DNA from: Streptomyces xanthophaeus
Lineage (GTDB): Bacteria > Actinomycetota > Actinomycetes > Streptomycetales > Streptomycetaceae
Reading direction: 5' to 3'
Assembly (NCBI RefSeq): GCF_000725805.1
Contig: NZ_JOFT01000024.1
Location: 79,642-143,641, forward strand
Length of the DNA stretch: 64,000 nucleotides
In this document: one piece after another, positions 28,293 through 40,205 of the stretch
How positions within the stretch are numbered: the stretch's first letter is position 1
Layout: every line of letters starts with the position of its first letter
Translations under genes and position numbers: made by a program
The notes under the pieces: generated by a model
Seen by the model: the letters and a program-made list of their open reading frames with translations, nothing else
Database searches by the model: none
Told to the model about the DNA's origin: nothing

Positions 28293-28856
28293 TCAGCCCT
28301 CCTTCTGCGCCAGCCTCAGCAGGTGGTCGGCGAGGGCCTGGCCGCCCGCCGGGTCGCGGCTGATGAGCATCAGGGTGTCGTCGCCTGCGATCGTGCCGAG
28401 GATGGCCTGGAGTTCGGCCTGGTCGATGGCCGAGGCGAGGAACTGCGCCGCACCCGGCGGGGTGCGCAGGACCACGAGGTTCGCCGAGGCCTCGGCCGAG
28501 ATCAGCAGCTCGCTGGAGAGGCGCCGCATGCGCTCCTCCTTGGCGGACTCGCCGAGCGGGGCCTGCGGGGTGCGGAAGCCGCCCTCGCTGGGGACCGCGT
28601 AGATCAGCTCGCCGCCGGTGTTGCGGATCTTCACCGCGCCCAGCTCGTCGAGGTCGCGCGAGAGCGTCGCCTGGGTGACGCTCAGGCCGTCGTCGGCCAG
28701 CAGTTTGGCCAGCTGGCTCTGGGAGCGGACCGGCTGCCGGTTGAGGATGTCCACGATCCGGCGGTGGCGTGCGGTGCGGGTCTGCGGGACGGCCTGGCCT
28801 CCCCCGGACTCGGTCAGGGGGGACCCCCTGTGCTCGTTGTCCTGTGCCTGACTCAT
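28293..28856 (-). CDS. argR: Arginine repressor
   Basis: A 187-residue ArgR. The N-terminal winged helix ([38 protein letters not shown]) binds ARG boxes. The C-terminal hexamerisation/arginine-binding domain carries [12 protein letters not shown]. It has an extra about 25-residue N-terminal extension rich in Gln, Gly and Ser. It is the last gene of argC-J-B-D-R, 7 bp after argD, and represses the operon when arginine is abundant. Confidence 0.96.
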   Translation of the reverse strand: MSQAQDNEHRGSPLTESGGGQAVPQTRTARHRRIVDILNRQPVRSQSQLAKLLADDGLSVTQATLSRDLDELGAVKIRNTGGELIYAVPSEGGFRTPQAPLGESAKEERMRRLSSELLISAEASANLVVLRTPPGAAQFLASAIDQAELQAILGTIAGDDTLMLISRDPAGGQALADHLLRLAQKEG

Positions 28857-28863
28857 CGTCGTC

Positions 28864-30060
28864 TCATTCTCCGGATCCGTCCCCGCTGGCTGCGTCGAGG
28901 ATGCCGGGCAGTGCCCGGACGAACGCGTCCGCCTCGGCCTCCGAGAGCACGTACGGAGGCATGAGCCGTACGACGTCGGGGGCGGGCGCGTTGACCAGGA
29001 AGCCGGCGTCCTGAGCCGCCTGCTGCACCTGGGGCGCGAGGGGCTCGGTCAGCACGATACCCAGCAGGAGGCCGGCACCACGGACGTGGGATACGAGCGC
29101 ATGCCCGGAAGCTTCGATTCCGGAGCGCAGCCGCTCTCCCCGTGCCTTGACCTGGTCGAGGAGCCCGTCGGCGGCGATGGTGTCGATCACGGCGAGGCCC
29201 GCGGCGCAGGCCACCGGGTTCCCGCCGAAGGTGGTGCCGTGCTGCCCGGGCCGGAGCAGATCGGCGGCAGCGCCGAAGGCGGCCACGGCGCCGATGGGCA
29301 GACCGCCGCCCAGGCCCTTGGCGAGCGTGACCAGATCGGGCTCCACGCCCTCGTGGGCCTGGTGCTCGAACCACTGGCCGCACCGTCCGATGCCGGTCTG
29401 CACCTCGTCGAGGACCAGCAGGGTGCCGGTGGCCCGGGTGATCTCGCGGGCGGCCGTCAGGTACCCGGCGGGGGGAACGACGACGCCGTTCTCACCCTGG
29501 ATCGGCTCGATCACGACGATCGCGGTCTCCTCGGTGACGGCGGCCCGCAGGGCCTCTGCGTCCCCGTACGGGACGTGCGTGACGTCGCCGGGCAGCGGCC
29601 GGAAGGGGTCCTGCTTCTTCGGCTGGCCGGTGAGCGCCAGGGCGCCCATGGTCCGGCCGTGGAAACCGCCGTCGGTGGCGACCATGTGGGTCCGCCCGGT
29701 CAGCCGCCCGATCTTGAAGGCGGCCTCGACCGCCTCGGCGCCGGAGTTGCAGAAGAAGACCCGGCCGGGGCGGCCGAAGAGCTGGAGCAGCCGCTCGCCG
29801 AGCGCGAGGACCGGCTCGGAGGCGTAGAGGTTGGACACGTGGCCCAGCGTCGAGACCTGCTGCGTCACGGCCGCGACGATCGCCGGGTGGGCGTGGCCGA
29901 GGGCGTTGACCGCGATGCCGCCGACGAAGTCGGTGTACTGCTTGCCGTCGGCGTCCCAGACCTGGGCCCCCTCGCCGCGCACCAGGGCCAGGGCGGGGGT
30001 GCCGTAGTTGTCGGTCAGCGCTCCCCGCCAGCGGGCGGCGTACTCCTGATTGCCCTTCAC
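28864..30060 (-). CDS. argD: Acetylornithine aminotransferase
   Basis: A 398-residue class III PLP aminotransferase. The PLP-lysine region is [16 protein letters not shown], with the family motif [14 protein letters not shown] before it and [12 protein letters not shown] for phosphate binding. It converts N-acetylglutamate semialdehyde to N-acetylornithine with glutamate. The GTG start overlaps the argB stop (GTGA). Confidence 0.96.
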   Translation of the reverse strand: MKGNQEYAARWRGALTDNYGTPALALVRGEGAQVWDADGKQYTDFVGGIAVNALGHAHPAIVAAVTQQVSTLGHVSNLYASEPVLALGERLLQLFGRPGRVFFCNSGAEAVEAAFKIGRLTGRTHMVATDGGFHGRTMGALALTGQPKKQDPFRPLPGDVTHVPYGDAEALRAAVTEETAIVVIEPIQGENGVVVPPAGYLTAAREITRATGTLLVLDEVQTGIGRCGQWFEHQAHEGVEPDLVTLAKGLGGGLPIGAVAAFGAAADLLRPGQHGTTFGGNPVACAAGLAVIDTIAADGLLDQVKARGERLRSGIEASGHALVSHVRGAGLLLGIVLTEPLAPQVQQAAQDAGFLVNAPAPDVVRLMPPYVLSEAEADAFVRALPGILDAASGDGSGE

Positions 30061-30961
30061 TTGACTTCCCCTCCCTGTGCGTCGGGCACGACCATCGTGC
30101 CGATTCCCTCGTCCGTGAAGATCTCCAGCAGGATCGAGTGCTGGACCCGTCCGTCGATCACGCGGGCGGTGCTGACGCCGCCGCGCACGGCGTGCAGGCA
30201 GCCCTCCATCTTGGGCACCATGCCGCTGGACAGCTCGGGCAGCAGCTTCTCCAGCTCGCTGACGGTGAGGCGGCTGATGACCTCGTCGCTGCTGGGCCAG
30301 TCCGCGTACAGGCCCTCGACGTCGGTGAGGACCATCAGCGTCTCGGCGCCGAGGGCGGCGGCCAGGGCCGCGGCCGCCGTGTCGGCGTTCACGTTGTACA
30401 CGTGGTGGTCGTCGGCGCTGCGCGCGATGGAGGAGATCACCGGGATCCGGCCGTCCGCCAGCAGTGCCTCGATCGCTCCGGTGTCGATGGCGGTGATCTC
30501 GCCGACCCGGCCGATGTCGACGAGCTCGCCGTCGATCTCCGGGCTGTGCTTGGTGGCGGTGATGGTGTGGGCGTCCTCGCCGGTCATGCCCACGGCGAGC
30601 GGTCCGTGCTCGTTGAGCAGCCCGACCAGCTCGCGCTGGACCTGGCCCGCCAGCACCATCCGTACGACGTCCATGGCCTCGGGGGTGGTGACCCGCAGGC
30701 CCGCCTTGAACTCGCTGATCAGGCCTTGCTTGTCGAGCTGGGCGTTGATCTGGGGGCCGCCGCCGTGCACGACGACGGGCCGCAGGCCCGCCTGGCGCAG
30801 GAAGACGACGTCCTGGGCGAAGGCGGCCTTGAGCCCCTGGTCGATCATGGCGTTGCCGCCGAACTTGATGACCACGATCTTGCCGTTGTGGCGCGTCAGC
30901 CAGGGCAGGGCCTCGATGAGGATCTCCGCCTTGGGCAGGGCCGTGTGCTTGCGGGCTGTGC

Positions 30962-30965
<4 letters not shown>
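30057..30965 (-). CDS. argB: Acetylglutamate kinase
   Basis: A 302-residue amino acid kinase. The motifs are [11 protein letters not shown] (nucleotide-binding Lys), [11 protein letters not shown] (substrate loop) and [11 protein letters not shown]. It phosphorylates N-acetylglutamate, the step commonly feedback-inhibited by arginine. The ATG at 30965 overlaps the argJ stop (ATGA). Confidence 0.96.
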
Positions 30966-33201
<2,236 letters not shown>

Positions 33202-33211
<10 letters not shown>

Positions 33212-33966
33212 CCTCCCCGTGCCAGCGGGTGACGGACCCAGATGTTGGGTTCCACGTAGACGGCATGGCCCTGTTCCGGCTCGCAGTGGACCGGGACCAG
33301 GGCCCCCGGGACGCGGACCGGGCCGGGGGCGTCGAAGGGCAGGCCCGTCCACTCGCGCCACTCGGCGAGCGAGCCGGTGACCGTCATGGACAGCGGGGCC
33401 ACCGAGTCGATCACCCCGCCCGCCCGGACGTGGACCCGCAGCCACGGGTCGTGGGGCAGCCCGTCCTCGCGGGTGCGGTACGCGTACTCGTGGACCGAGG
33501 CGTCCGGCTCGGCCGCCTTCGCGCTCGGCCGGACCGGGGCGACGACCTCGGCGAAGCCGCGCTTGCGGGCGTTCTCCCGCATCGCGGCCAGCATCAGCCC
33601 GGACAGGCCCTCGCCCTGCCGGCCGGTGGCGACGCTGATCTCGATGGCGCTCACCGTGTCGGGGCGCACGCCGCGCCGCAGGTCGGAGAAGGTCCACAGG
33701 AGGACCTGGTCCCAGCCCCGCGCGGGCAGGGCCCCGTCCCGCCCGGGTGCGTTCAGGGCGAAGGGCACGCTGAAGGCCCGGGCGACCACCTCGTCGCCGT
33801 CCGTGGCGACCAGGACGTACTCGGGCAGCTCGGCCACCATGCGCGGGTACAGCAGCCAGGACACCGGGTCGTGGAGCGCGAACTGCGGCCACGAGTCCTG
33901 CATGTCCCAGAGGCGGGCGGCCAGTTCGGGCCGCTCGGTCAGGTCGGTGATCACTATGCCGGTCAT
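33202..33966 (-). CDS. GNAT-fold acetyltransferase-like protein
   Basis: A 254-residue protein. The central segment IEISVATGRQGEGLSGLMLAAMRENARKRG matches the strand-4/helix-3 acetyl-CoA-binding element (RQGEGLSG, in R/Q-x-x-G-x-G/A style) of GNATs. It is longer than a single GNAT domain, with extra N- and C-terminal sequence. The substrate is unknown. It reads toward argC, and its stop lies within the argC operator region. Confidence 0.75.
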
Positions 33967-33998
33967 GGGCGCAGGCTAGGCCGGGGCCCGCGGCGCGC

Positions 33999-34580
33999 TC
34001 AACCGATTTGCGCCGCCTGCAAGGACAGGTGCCAGCGGCCCGACCAGCCGGCCAGGGTCACCGTGGACAGCGGCCGGACGTCGACGTTCCAGTAGGTCTG
34101 CGGAGGCGCGTTCAGCGCGTAGACCAGCGCCGCCCGGACCACCGAGGGTTCCGCCACCGCCACGATCGCGCCCCCGTCGTCCGCGGGCCGGGTGTCGAGC
34201 CAGCCGCCGATCCGGGAGATGAAGGCGAGCAGGGACTCGCCGCCGTGCGGCGCGGCCCGCGGATCGGCGAGCCAGAGGTCCACGGCCCCCGGTTCGCGGG
34301 CGGTCACCTCGGCCAGGGTCAGCCCGCGCCAGCGGCCCATGTCGCACTCGCGCAGCGCGGGCTGCGCCAGGGGCGCGTACCCGAGGGCCTCGCCGGTCGC
34401 GCGGCTGCGCGGGGTCGGCGAGCAGTAGCGCAGCCCGGCCGCGCCCAGCGGTACAAGGCTCCGGGCGGCCGCCTCCAGCGCCCGCAGGCCGGTCCCGTCC
34501 AGCGGCCGGTCGTCGTCGAAGCGCTCGGCGAGCAGCGAGCAACTACGGGCTGCGGCGACGAGCGAGACCCGAACATGCAT
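33999..34580 (-). CDS. Histidine-phosphatase-fold protein lacking catalytic histidines
   Basis: A 193-residue protein aligning in outline with the CobC/phosphoglycerate-mutase branch: CSPTPRSRATGEALG (SPxxRAxxTA), CDMGRWRGLTLAEV (the GxWEG-like segment) and a C-terminal ALNAPPQTYWNVDV. However, the N-terminal RHG is replaced by AAARSCS, and the second catalytic His (family VTHGGVIR) by EPSVVRAAL. It is therefore probably not a phosphatase, but a binding or regulatory descendant. It lies 32 bp from the GNAT gene on the same strand. Confidence 0.7.
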   Translation of the reverse strand: MHVRVSLVAAARSCSLLAERFDDDRPLDGTGLRALEAAARSLVPLGAAGLRYCSPTPRSRATGEALGYAPLAQPALRECDMGRWRGLTLAEVTAREPGAVDLWLADPRAAPHGGESLLAFISRIGGWLDTRPADDGGAIVAVAEPSVVRAALVYALNAPPQTYWNVDVRPLSTVTLAGWSGRWHLSLQAAQIG

Positions 34581-34625
34581 GCGGCGATGGTGAGCCGTCG
34601 GCCCGGCGGGGTCAAGCGTCCTGAC

Positions 34626-36071
34626 CTACGCGGCCGCCCAGGCCCCCTCCTGGAGTCCGCCCTTCAGCCGCTGGACCGCCTCCACCAGCTCGCCGGGGCC
34701 CGAGACCCCGGCGAAGCTCAGCCGGACGTACGGGCCCGGCGGCTCCGCGCAGAAGTAGGGGCGGCCCGCCGCGACCGCCACCCCGGCGCGCAGGGCGGCC
34801 GCGGCGAAGGCGGCGTCGTCCCCTGCGCCCAGCGGGCGCACCCACAACTGGTACCCGCCGGAGGGCAGGTGGGGCAGCTCCAGCGCGGGAAGGTCCCGGC
34901 GCAGGGCTCCGGCGAGCACCTCCCTGCGGTGCCTGAGCTCGGCGGCCACGGCCCGCAGGTGGCGCGGCCAGGCCGGTGCGCCGACCAGTTCCAGGGCCGC
35001 CTCCTGGAGCGGCCGGGGCACGAAGAAGCTGTCCACGACCTGGATGGCGCGCAGCCGGTCCACCACCGGGCCGCGGGCCGCGATCGCGCCCACCCGCAGG
35101 CTGGGCGAGGTGGCCTTGGTCAGGGACCTGACGTGCACCACCACCCCGTCGGCGTCCTCGGCGGCCAGGGTCGGGGGCAGCTGGCCCGCGTCCTCGTGGG
35201 CCAGGGCCCGGGCGTAGTCGTCCTCGACCACGAAGGCGCCCGCGGCCCGCGCGATGCGCAGCACCTCGGCCCGCCGCGCGGGGGCCAGCACCGCCCCGGT
35301 CGGGTTCTGGAAGAGCGGCTGGCACACGAAGACCCGTGCGCCGGTGGCCTCGAAGGCGGCGGCGAGCAGGTCCGGCCGGACCCCCTCGGCGTCCACCGGT
35401 ACGGGTACGGGGCGGCAGCCGGAGGCGCGGGCGATCGCCAGCAGGCCGGGGTAGGTCGGGGACTCGACCAGGATCGGCGCCCCGGGCGGGGCGAGCGCCC
35501 GCAGGGCGGTGGACAGCGCGCTCTGCCCGCCCGCGGTGACCAGTACGTCGGCGGCGGCCACGGACCCGCCGATCTCCCGGGCGAACCAGTCGCGCAGCTC
35601 GGGCAGCCCCTCGACGGGCGGCCGCCCCCAGGCGCCGGGCCGCCGCCCGGCCCTGGCCAGGGCCGCCGCCATGGCCCGTTCGGGCTGGAGGGAGGGGTGC
35701 AGGTAGCCGCTGTTGAGCTCGATCACCCCGACGGGCGGCGCGGCGAGTGTGCTCAGCACCCCGGTGGCGTCGACGGACCGCGGGACGACCTCGCCGGCCC
35801 CCTCCGCGCTGAGGGCGACCTCCTGCCAGGAGGTGTCCCCGGCCGCGGGGGCCTGGGTGCGCGGCCGGGCCCGGTAGACCCCGGCGCCCGGCCGGGTGAC
35901 CACCAGTCCCTCGGCGGCGAGCTGTGCGAGGGCCCGCGAGACGGTGACGGGGCTGACCCGGTAGTGCTCGACCAGAGCCCGGCTCGACGGCAGCTTTCCA
36001 CCTATCGGGTAGCGGTCGAGTTCGGAGCGGAGGGATTCTGCCAGCTCTGCCACACTGCTACGCTCATACAT
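34626..36071 (-). CDS. MocR-type GntR regulator with aminotransferase domain
   Basis: A 481-residue protein. Residues 1-70 are a GntR winged helix (LPSSRALVEHYRVSPVTVSRALAQLAAEG). Residues about 105-475 are a class I PLP aminotransferase fold, with NPTGAV, VVEDDYA and the PLP lysine in VRSLTKATSPSLRVGAI. MocR proteins sense PLP or an amino compound through the internal aldimine and bind direct-repeat sites. The start codon overlaps that of the divergent EamA transporter, which is its likely target. Confidence 0.9.
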   Translation of the reverse strand: MYERSSVAELAESLRSELDRYPIGGKLPSSRALVEHYRVSPVTVSRALAQLAAEGLVVTRPGAGVYRARPRTQAPAAGDTSWQEVALSAEGAGEVVPRSVDATGVLSTLAAPPVGVIELNSGYLHPSLQPERAMAAALARAGRRPGAWGRPPVEGLPELRDWFAREIGGSVAAADVLVTAGGQSALSTALRALAPPGAPILVESPTYPGLLAIARASGCRPVPVPVDAEGVRPDLLAAAFEATGARVFVCQPLFQNPTGAVLAPARRAEVLRIARAAGAFVVEDDYARALAHEDAGQLPPTLAAEDADGVVVHVRSLTKATSPSLRVGAIAARGPVVDRLRAIQVVDSFFVPRPLQEAALELVGAPAWPRHLRAVAAELRHRREVLAGALRRDLPALELPHLPSGGYQLWVRPLGAGDDAAFAAAALRAGVAVAAGRPYFCAEPPGPYVRLSFAGVSGPGELVEAVQRLKGGLQEGAWAAA

Positions 36072-36096
36072 GACAGCACAGAATAGCGCTACTCTC
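36057..36096. promoter_or_regulatory. Direct repeats around overlapping divergent starts (MocR operator candidate)
   Basis: The 9-mers GCTACGCTC (36057-36065) and GCTACTCTC (36088-36096) are direct repeats offset by 31 bp, about three helical turns, bracketing the overlapping start codons (CATG at 36069-36072). TACGCT before the plus start and TATTCT before the minus start are plausible -10 elements of leaderless promoters. Direct repeats are typical of MocR operators. Confidence 0.5.
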
Positions 36097-36999
36097 CCGT
36101 CCACGATAGCGGTCGCAGACTCCCCGGTCCGGGGTACGGCCCCGGCCGCCACCCGGGGCACCCTGCTCGCCTCGCTCGGGGTCATCGCCTTCTCGCTGAC
36201 GTTCCCCGCCACCGCATGGGGGCTGGAGAGCTTCGGCCCCTGGTCCCTCGTGGCCCTGCGCAGCGTCCTCGCCGCCGCCGTCGCGGGCGTCTTCCTGCTG
36301 GCCTTGCGGGCCCCGCTGCCCGCCCGCGCCCACTGGGCGGGCCTGGCCGTGGTCGCCGCCGGGGTGGTCGTCGGCTTCCCGCTGCTCACCACCCTCGCCC
36401 TGCAGACCTCCACCACCTCGCACGCCGCCGTCGTGGTGGGCCTGCTGCCCCTGACCACGGCCGCGCTCTCCGCGCTGCGCACCGGGGCCCGCCCCTCGCG
36501 CGCCTTCTGGATCGCGGCCGGCGCGGGGGCCGCGGTGGTCCTCGGCTTCACCGTGGCGCAGAGCGGCGGCGCCCTCTCGGCGGGCGACGCCTACCTGTTC
36601 GCCGCGCTGCTGGTGTGCGCCGCCGGGTACACCGAGGGCGGCCGCCTCGCCAAGGTGCTGCCCGGCTGGCAGGTGATCGGCTGGGCGCTGGTGCTGTGCC
36701 TGCCGCTGAGCGTGGCCGGTTCCGCGATCGGGCTCGCGTACGAGCCGGTGCACCTCACCGGCCACGGGGTGGCCGGCCTGGTCTGGGTCGCGGCCGGTTC
36801 CACCTTCCTCGGCCTGTACGTCTGGTACCGCGGCATGGCCGAGATCGGGGCTCCCCGGGCCAGCCAGCTCCAGCTCGCCCAGCCGCTGCTCACCCTGGTG
36901 TGGTCGGTGGCGCTGCTGGGCGAGCACCTCTCCCCCGCCGTACCGGCGGCCGCGGGCGCCGTACTGCTCTGCATCGTGGTGACCCAACGGGTCAAATAG
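36070..36999 (+). CDS. EamA/DMT-family transporter
   Basis: A 309-residue protein with ten membrane helices in two EamA repeats (the first from about residue 33, the second from about 175). The family exports amino acids, nucleotides or similar metabolites. It starts at an ATG one base into the divergent mocR start codon and lacks a leader RBS. The pairing with a MocR regulator suggests export of an amino compound linked to PLP sensing. Confidence 0.85.
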   Translation: MTAQNSATLPSTIAVADSPVRGTAPAATRGTLLASLGVIAFSLTFPATAWGLESFGPWSLVALRSVLAAAVAGVFLLALRAPLPARAHWAGLAVVAAGVVVGFPLLTTLALQTSTTSHAAVVVGLLPLTTAALSALRTGARPSRAFWIAAGAGAAVVLGFTVAQSGGALSAGDAYLFAALLVCAAGYTEGGRLAKVLPGWQVIGWALVLCLPLSVAGSAIGLAYEPVHLTGHGVAGLVWVAAGSTFLGLYVWYRGMAEIGAPRASQLQLAQPLLTLVWSVALLGEHLSPAVPAAAGAVLLCIVVTQRVK

Positions 37000-37055
37000 C
37001 AGCGATACGACCTAAACTGCAATCACCGGATCGGACCGCCACCGAGGAGGTCAGT

Positions 37056-37253
37056 ATGCGCGCGACCGAGGGCGACCAGCTGGTGCAGCACGGCAGGATC
37101 GTCGGACAGCACGACAAGGTGGGCGAGATCACCCAGGTTCTGGGCGAGAACGGAACTCCCCCGTACCGGGTCCGCTTCCAGGACGGGCACGAGGCCCTGA
37201 TGGCTCCCGGACCCGACTGCACGGTCCGCCACCCCGAAGAATCCGCCCACTGA
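37056..37253 (+). CDS. DUF1918 small beta-fold protein
   Basis: A 65-residue protein: GDQLVQHGRIVGQHDKVGEI followed by PPYRVRFQDGHEALMAPGPD. This matches the short SH3-like DUF1918 family of actinomycetes, whose function is not established. A GAGGAGG RBS lies 6 nt before the ATG. Its stop is separated by 1 bp from the convergent glycoside-hydrolase-like gene. Confidence 0.85.
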   Translation: MRATEGDQLVQHGRIVGQHDKVGEITQVLGENGTPPYRVRFQDGHEALMAPGPDCTVRHPEESAH

Positions 37254-37254
37254 A

Positions 37255-38556
37255 TCAACGCGGGGGCACGGCCGAGCCGTAGTGGTCGGCGACGACCTCG
37301 GCCATCGCCCCGTTGGGGTCCGAGGCCACCTGCTTCGCGGAGAAGTAGACGTGGCCGCGGACCTCCGCGTAGTCCCGGGCGAAGGTGACGTGCCGGGACA
37401 GTTCCGCGGGATCGCGCCAGGCCTCGGTGGGGCTGTCGGCGTCACAGCGGTACAGGGCCTCCCCCACGTACAGGTCCACGCCGGTGCCCTCCACGGTCCG
37501 GGCCCACCAGGGCACGACGTCGGCGTAGTCGGCGACGGGGTGCCCGATGTGCCAGTAGGCCTGCGGCACGACGTAGTCGATCCAGCCCTCGGTGACCCAC
37601 TTGCGGGTGTCCGCGTACAGGTCGTCGTAGGTGGCGAGGCTGCCGTCCGTCGCCGATCCGAGCGGGTCCTTCCCGGCGTTGCGCCACACCGCGAACGGGC
37701 TGATGCCGAACCGCGCCTTCGGCCGGACCTGGCGCACCCGGGCGGACATCTCGCTGACCAGGGTGTCGGTGTTGTGGCGGCGCCAGGCGGCCCGTGAGGC
37801 GAAGGAGCCGCCGTGCTCCTCGTAGGCCGCGTCGTCGTCGAAGTACTCCCCGGCAGCCGGATACGGGTAGAAGTAGTCGTCCCAGTGCACCCCGTCCATG
37901 GGGTAGCGGCGGACCGCGTCGAGCATGGCCTCCTGCACGAACAGCCGCACCTCCGGCAGCCCCGGGTTGTAGTAGAGCTTGCCCCCGTACGGGACCGTCC
38001 AGCCGGGGTTGCGCCGGGCCGGGTGCCCGGCGGCCAGCCGGTCGGGGTCGGTGTGGTTGGCCACGCGGTACGGGTTGAACCAGGCGTGCAGCTCCAGCCC
38101 GCGGGCGTGGGCCTCGGTCACGGCCGTGCCCAGCGGATCCCAGCCCGGGTCCACGCCCTGCTTCCCCGTCAGCCACTGGGACCAGGGCTCGTGCGGCGAG
38201 GGCCACAGCGCGTCGGCCGCCGGACGGACCTGGAGGATCACCGCGTTGAGCCGGCGTGCCACGGCCGCGTCGAGGAGGGCCAGCAGTTCGCGCTTCTGCT
38301 GCGCGGCGGAGAGCCCGCTCCTGGAGGGCCAGTCCACATTGGTCACTGACGCGATCCACATCCCGCGGAACTCCGGCGCCGCGGCCCTGCGGTGCGGCTC
38401 GGCTCCCGCTGGACCGGGGGCCCGTTCCGGCCCCGACGGCGCCCCCGGCGCCCCGGCCCCGGTGGCCGCACCCGCCACCCCCGTCTGCCCGGCGGCGGCC
38501 GTGACCAGCGCACCAGCCGCCCCCGCCAGCAGCCCCCGCCGTCCGATCCACTCCAT
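37255..38556 (-). CDS. Secreted glycoside-hydrolase-like protein (GHL10/DUF187)
   Basis: A 433-residue protein with an N-terminal Tat-like signal (GRRGLLAGAAGALVTAAAG, residues about 5-23), an Ala/Gly/Pro linker, and a TIM-barrel domain typical of the GHL10 family (FRGMWIASVTNVDWPS; ELHAWFNPYRVA; MDGVHWDDYFYPYP). Related proteins act on cell-wall or polysaccharide glycans. The start has GGAG 8 nt upstream. It is divergent from the hydroxyacyl-CoA dehydrogenase gene. Confidence 0.87.
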   Translation of the reverse strand: MEWIGRRGLLAGAAGALVTAAAGQTGVAGAATGAGAPGAPSGPERAPGPAGAEPHRRAAAPEFRGMWIASVTNVDWPSRSGLSAAQQKRELLALLDAAVARRLNAVILQVRPAADALWPSPHEPWSQWLTGKQGVDPGWDPLGTAVTEAHARGLELHAWFNPYRVANHTDPDRLAAGHPARRNPGWTVPYGGKLYYNPGLPEVRLFVQEAMLDAVRRYPMDGVHWDDYFYPYPAAGEYFDDDAAYEEHGGSFASRAAWRRHNTDTLVSEMSARVRQVRPKARFGISPFAVWRNAGKDPLGSATDGSLATYDDLYADTRKWVTEGWIDYVVPQAYWHIGHPVADYADVVPWWARTVEGTGVDLYVGEALYRCDADSPTEAWRDPAELSRHVTFARDYAEVRGHVYFSAKQVASDPNGAMAEVVADHYGSAVPPR

Positions 38557-38728
38557 GTGACCACTCCGTTCCGTAGCGTGACATCGATCGCGTGCGCCCA
38601 GCATGCCCGCCCCGGCCCGTCACCGGGGTCAAGGTCGGGGGTAACGTCGGGGGGCGTGGCGGGCGCCGGAATGCAGTGACCACTGACCCACGGGGGACCC
38701 GCGATGGATGAGCAGCGAAAGGCACGAT

Positions 38729-39610
38729 GTGACGGACCTCTCTACCCTCCCGACCGACATCGCACGGGTCGGCGTAGTGGGCTGCGGCCAGATGGGCGCG
38801 GGTATCGCCGAGGTGTGTGCCCGCAGCGGTCTTGAGGTGAAGGTCGCCGAGACCACCGGCGAGGCCCTGGAGATCGGGCGCACCCGGCTGCACAACTCCC
38901 TGATGAAGGCCGCCGAACGCGGCAAGATCAGCGAGGAGGAGCGGGACGCCACCCTGGCCCGCCTCACCTTCACCACCGACCTCGGCGAATTCGCCGACCG
39001 CGACCTCGTCATCGAGGCGGTCGTCGAGAACGAGCAGGTCAAGACGGAGATCTTCCAGGTCCTCGACCAGGTGGTCACCCGCCCGGACGCGATCCTGGCC
39101 TCCAACACCTCCTCCATCCCGCTGGTGAAGCTGGCCGTCTCCACCTCGCGCCCCGACCAGGTCATCGGCATCCACTTCTTCAACCCGGCGCCGGTGCAGC
39201 AGCTCGTCGAGCTGATCCCCGCACTGACCACGGGCGACGAGACGGTCAAGCGGGCCGAAGCCCTGGTGCGGGACGTGCTGGGCAAGCACGCGATCCGCGC
39301 CCAGGACCGTTCCGGTTTCGTGGTCAACGCGCTCCTCATCCCGTACCTGCTGTCCGCGATCCGGATGTTCGAGTCGGGCATCGCGAGCCGCGAGGACATC
39401 GACAACGGCATGGAGCTGGGCTGCGCCCACCCGATGGGCCCGCTGAAGCTGGCGGACCTGATCGGCCTGGACACGGTGGCCTCGGTGGCCGACTCCATGT
39501 ACGCCGAGTTCAAGGAGCCGCTGTACGCCGCTCCTCCGCTGCTCCAGCGGATGGTCGACGCGGGCCGCCTCGGCCGCAAGACCGGCTCGGGCTTCTACCC
39601 GTACGGCTGA
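38729..39610 (+). CDS. 3-hydroxybutyryl-CoA dehydrogenase
   Basis: A 293-residue NAD-dependent 3-hydroxyacyl-CoA dehydrogenase. The Rossmann motif is VGVVGCGQMGAGIAEV near residue 14; the catalytic His lies in VIGIHFFNPAPVQQLVEL; the C-terminal domain has GRLGRKTGSGFYPYG. It oxidises 3-hydroxyacyl-CoA in beta-oxidation or butyrate/PHB metabolism. The GTG at 38729 is favoured by AAAGG 6 nt upstream; an ATG at 38708 would add seven residues. Confidence 0.92.
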   Translation: MTDLSTLPTDIARVGVVGCGQMGAGIAEVCARSGLEVKVAETTGEALEIGRTRLHNSLMKAAERGKISEEERDATLARLTFTTDLGEFADRDLVIEAVVENEQVKTEIFQVLDQVVTRPDAILASNTSSIPLVKLAVSTSRPDQVIGIHFFNPAPVQQLVELIPALTTGDETVKRAEALVRDVLGKHAIRAQDRSGFVVNALLIPYLLSAIRMFESGIASREDIDNGMELGCAHPMGPLKLADLIGLDTVASVADSMYAEFKEPLYAAPPLLQRMVDAGRLGRKTGSGFYPYG

Positions 39611-39621
39611 CCGCCGGCGGC

Positions 39622-40152
39622 TCAGCCCAGCCGCAGGTGGTGCAGCAGCAGGAGCCCGGCCGCCATGTTGGCGGCCGGGATCTCGCCGCGCGCGATCATG
39701 TCGGGGACGAGCCCCAGCGGGACCCACTCGCGGCGCGAGGACTCGAAGTCGTCCTCGGGGTGACCTACGTACGTGGCCCCGTCCGCCCAGTAGAGGTGGT
39801 GACGGGCGTCCGTCAGCCCGTTGGACGGCTCGACCGTCATCAGGTGGTGGAGCGGGCCGGGCCGCCAGCCCGACTCCTCCTCCATCTCCCGCGCGGCGGC
39901 CGTGGCGACGTCCTCGCCGTCCTCGACCACCCCGGCGGGCAGCTCCCAGCCCCAGCTGTCCGTGATGAAGCGGTGCCGCCACAGCAGCAGCACCTCGTCG
40001 GCCGCGTTCACGGCCGTGGCCACGGCGACCGGGCGCAGCCGGATCACGAAGTGGTCCAGGTGCCGCCCGTCGGGGAGTTCCACATCGGCGAGGTTCACAT
40101 CGAACCAGCGGTTCTTGTACACCGTCTGCTCACTGAGGTTCGTCCACTGCAC
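39622..40152 (-). CDS. NUDIX hydrolase (ADP-ribose pyrophosphatase-like)
   Basis: A 176-residue protein. The NUDIX box is ELPAGVVEDGEDVATAAARE then MEEESGW (residues about 67-95), with all metal-binding glutamates present. It probably cleaves ADP-ribose or a similar nucleoside diphosphate derivative. The GTG at 40152 is preferred because GGAAGG lies upstream; the longer frame adds 12 residues. It converges on the dehydrogenase gene with 11 bp between stops. Confidence 0.88.
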   Translation of the reverse strand: MQWTNLSEQTVYKNRWFDVNLADVELPDGRHLDHFVIRLRPVAVATAVNAADEVLLLWRHRFITDSWGWELPAGVVEDGEDVATAAAREMEEESGWRPGPLHHLMTVEPSNGLTDARHHLYWADGATYVGHPEDDFESSRREWVPLGLVPDMIARGEIPAANMAAGLLLLHHLRLG

Positions 40153-40205
40153 GGTTGTGCCACCTTCCGTTCGAGTTGGTGGCAACATGGCAGCAGTTCA
40201 CGCCC

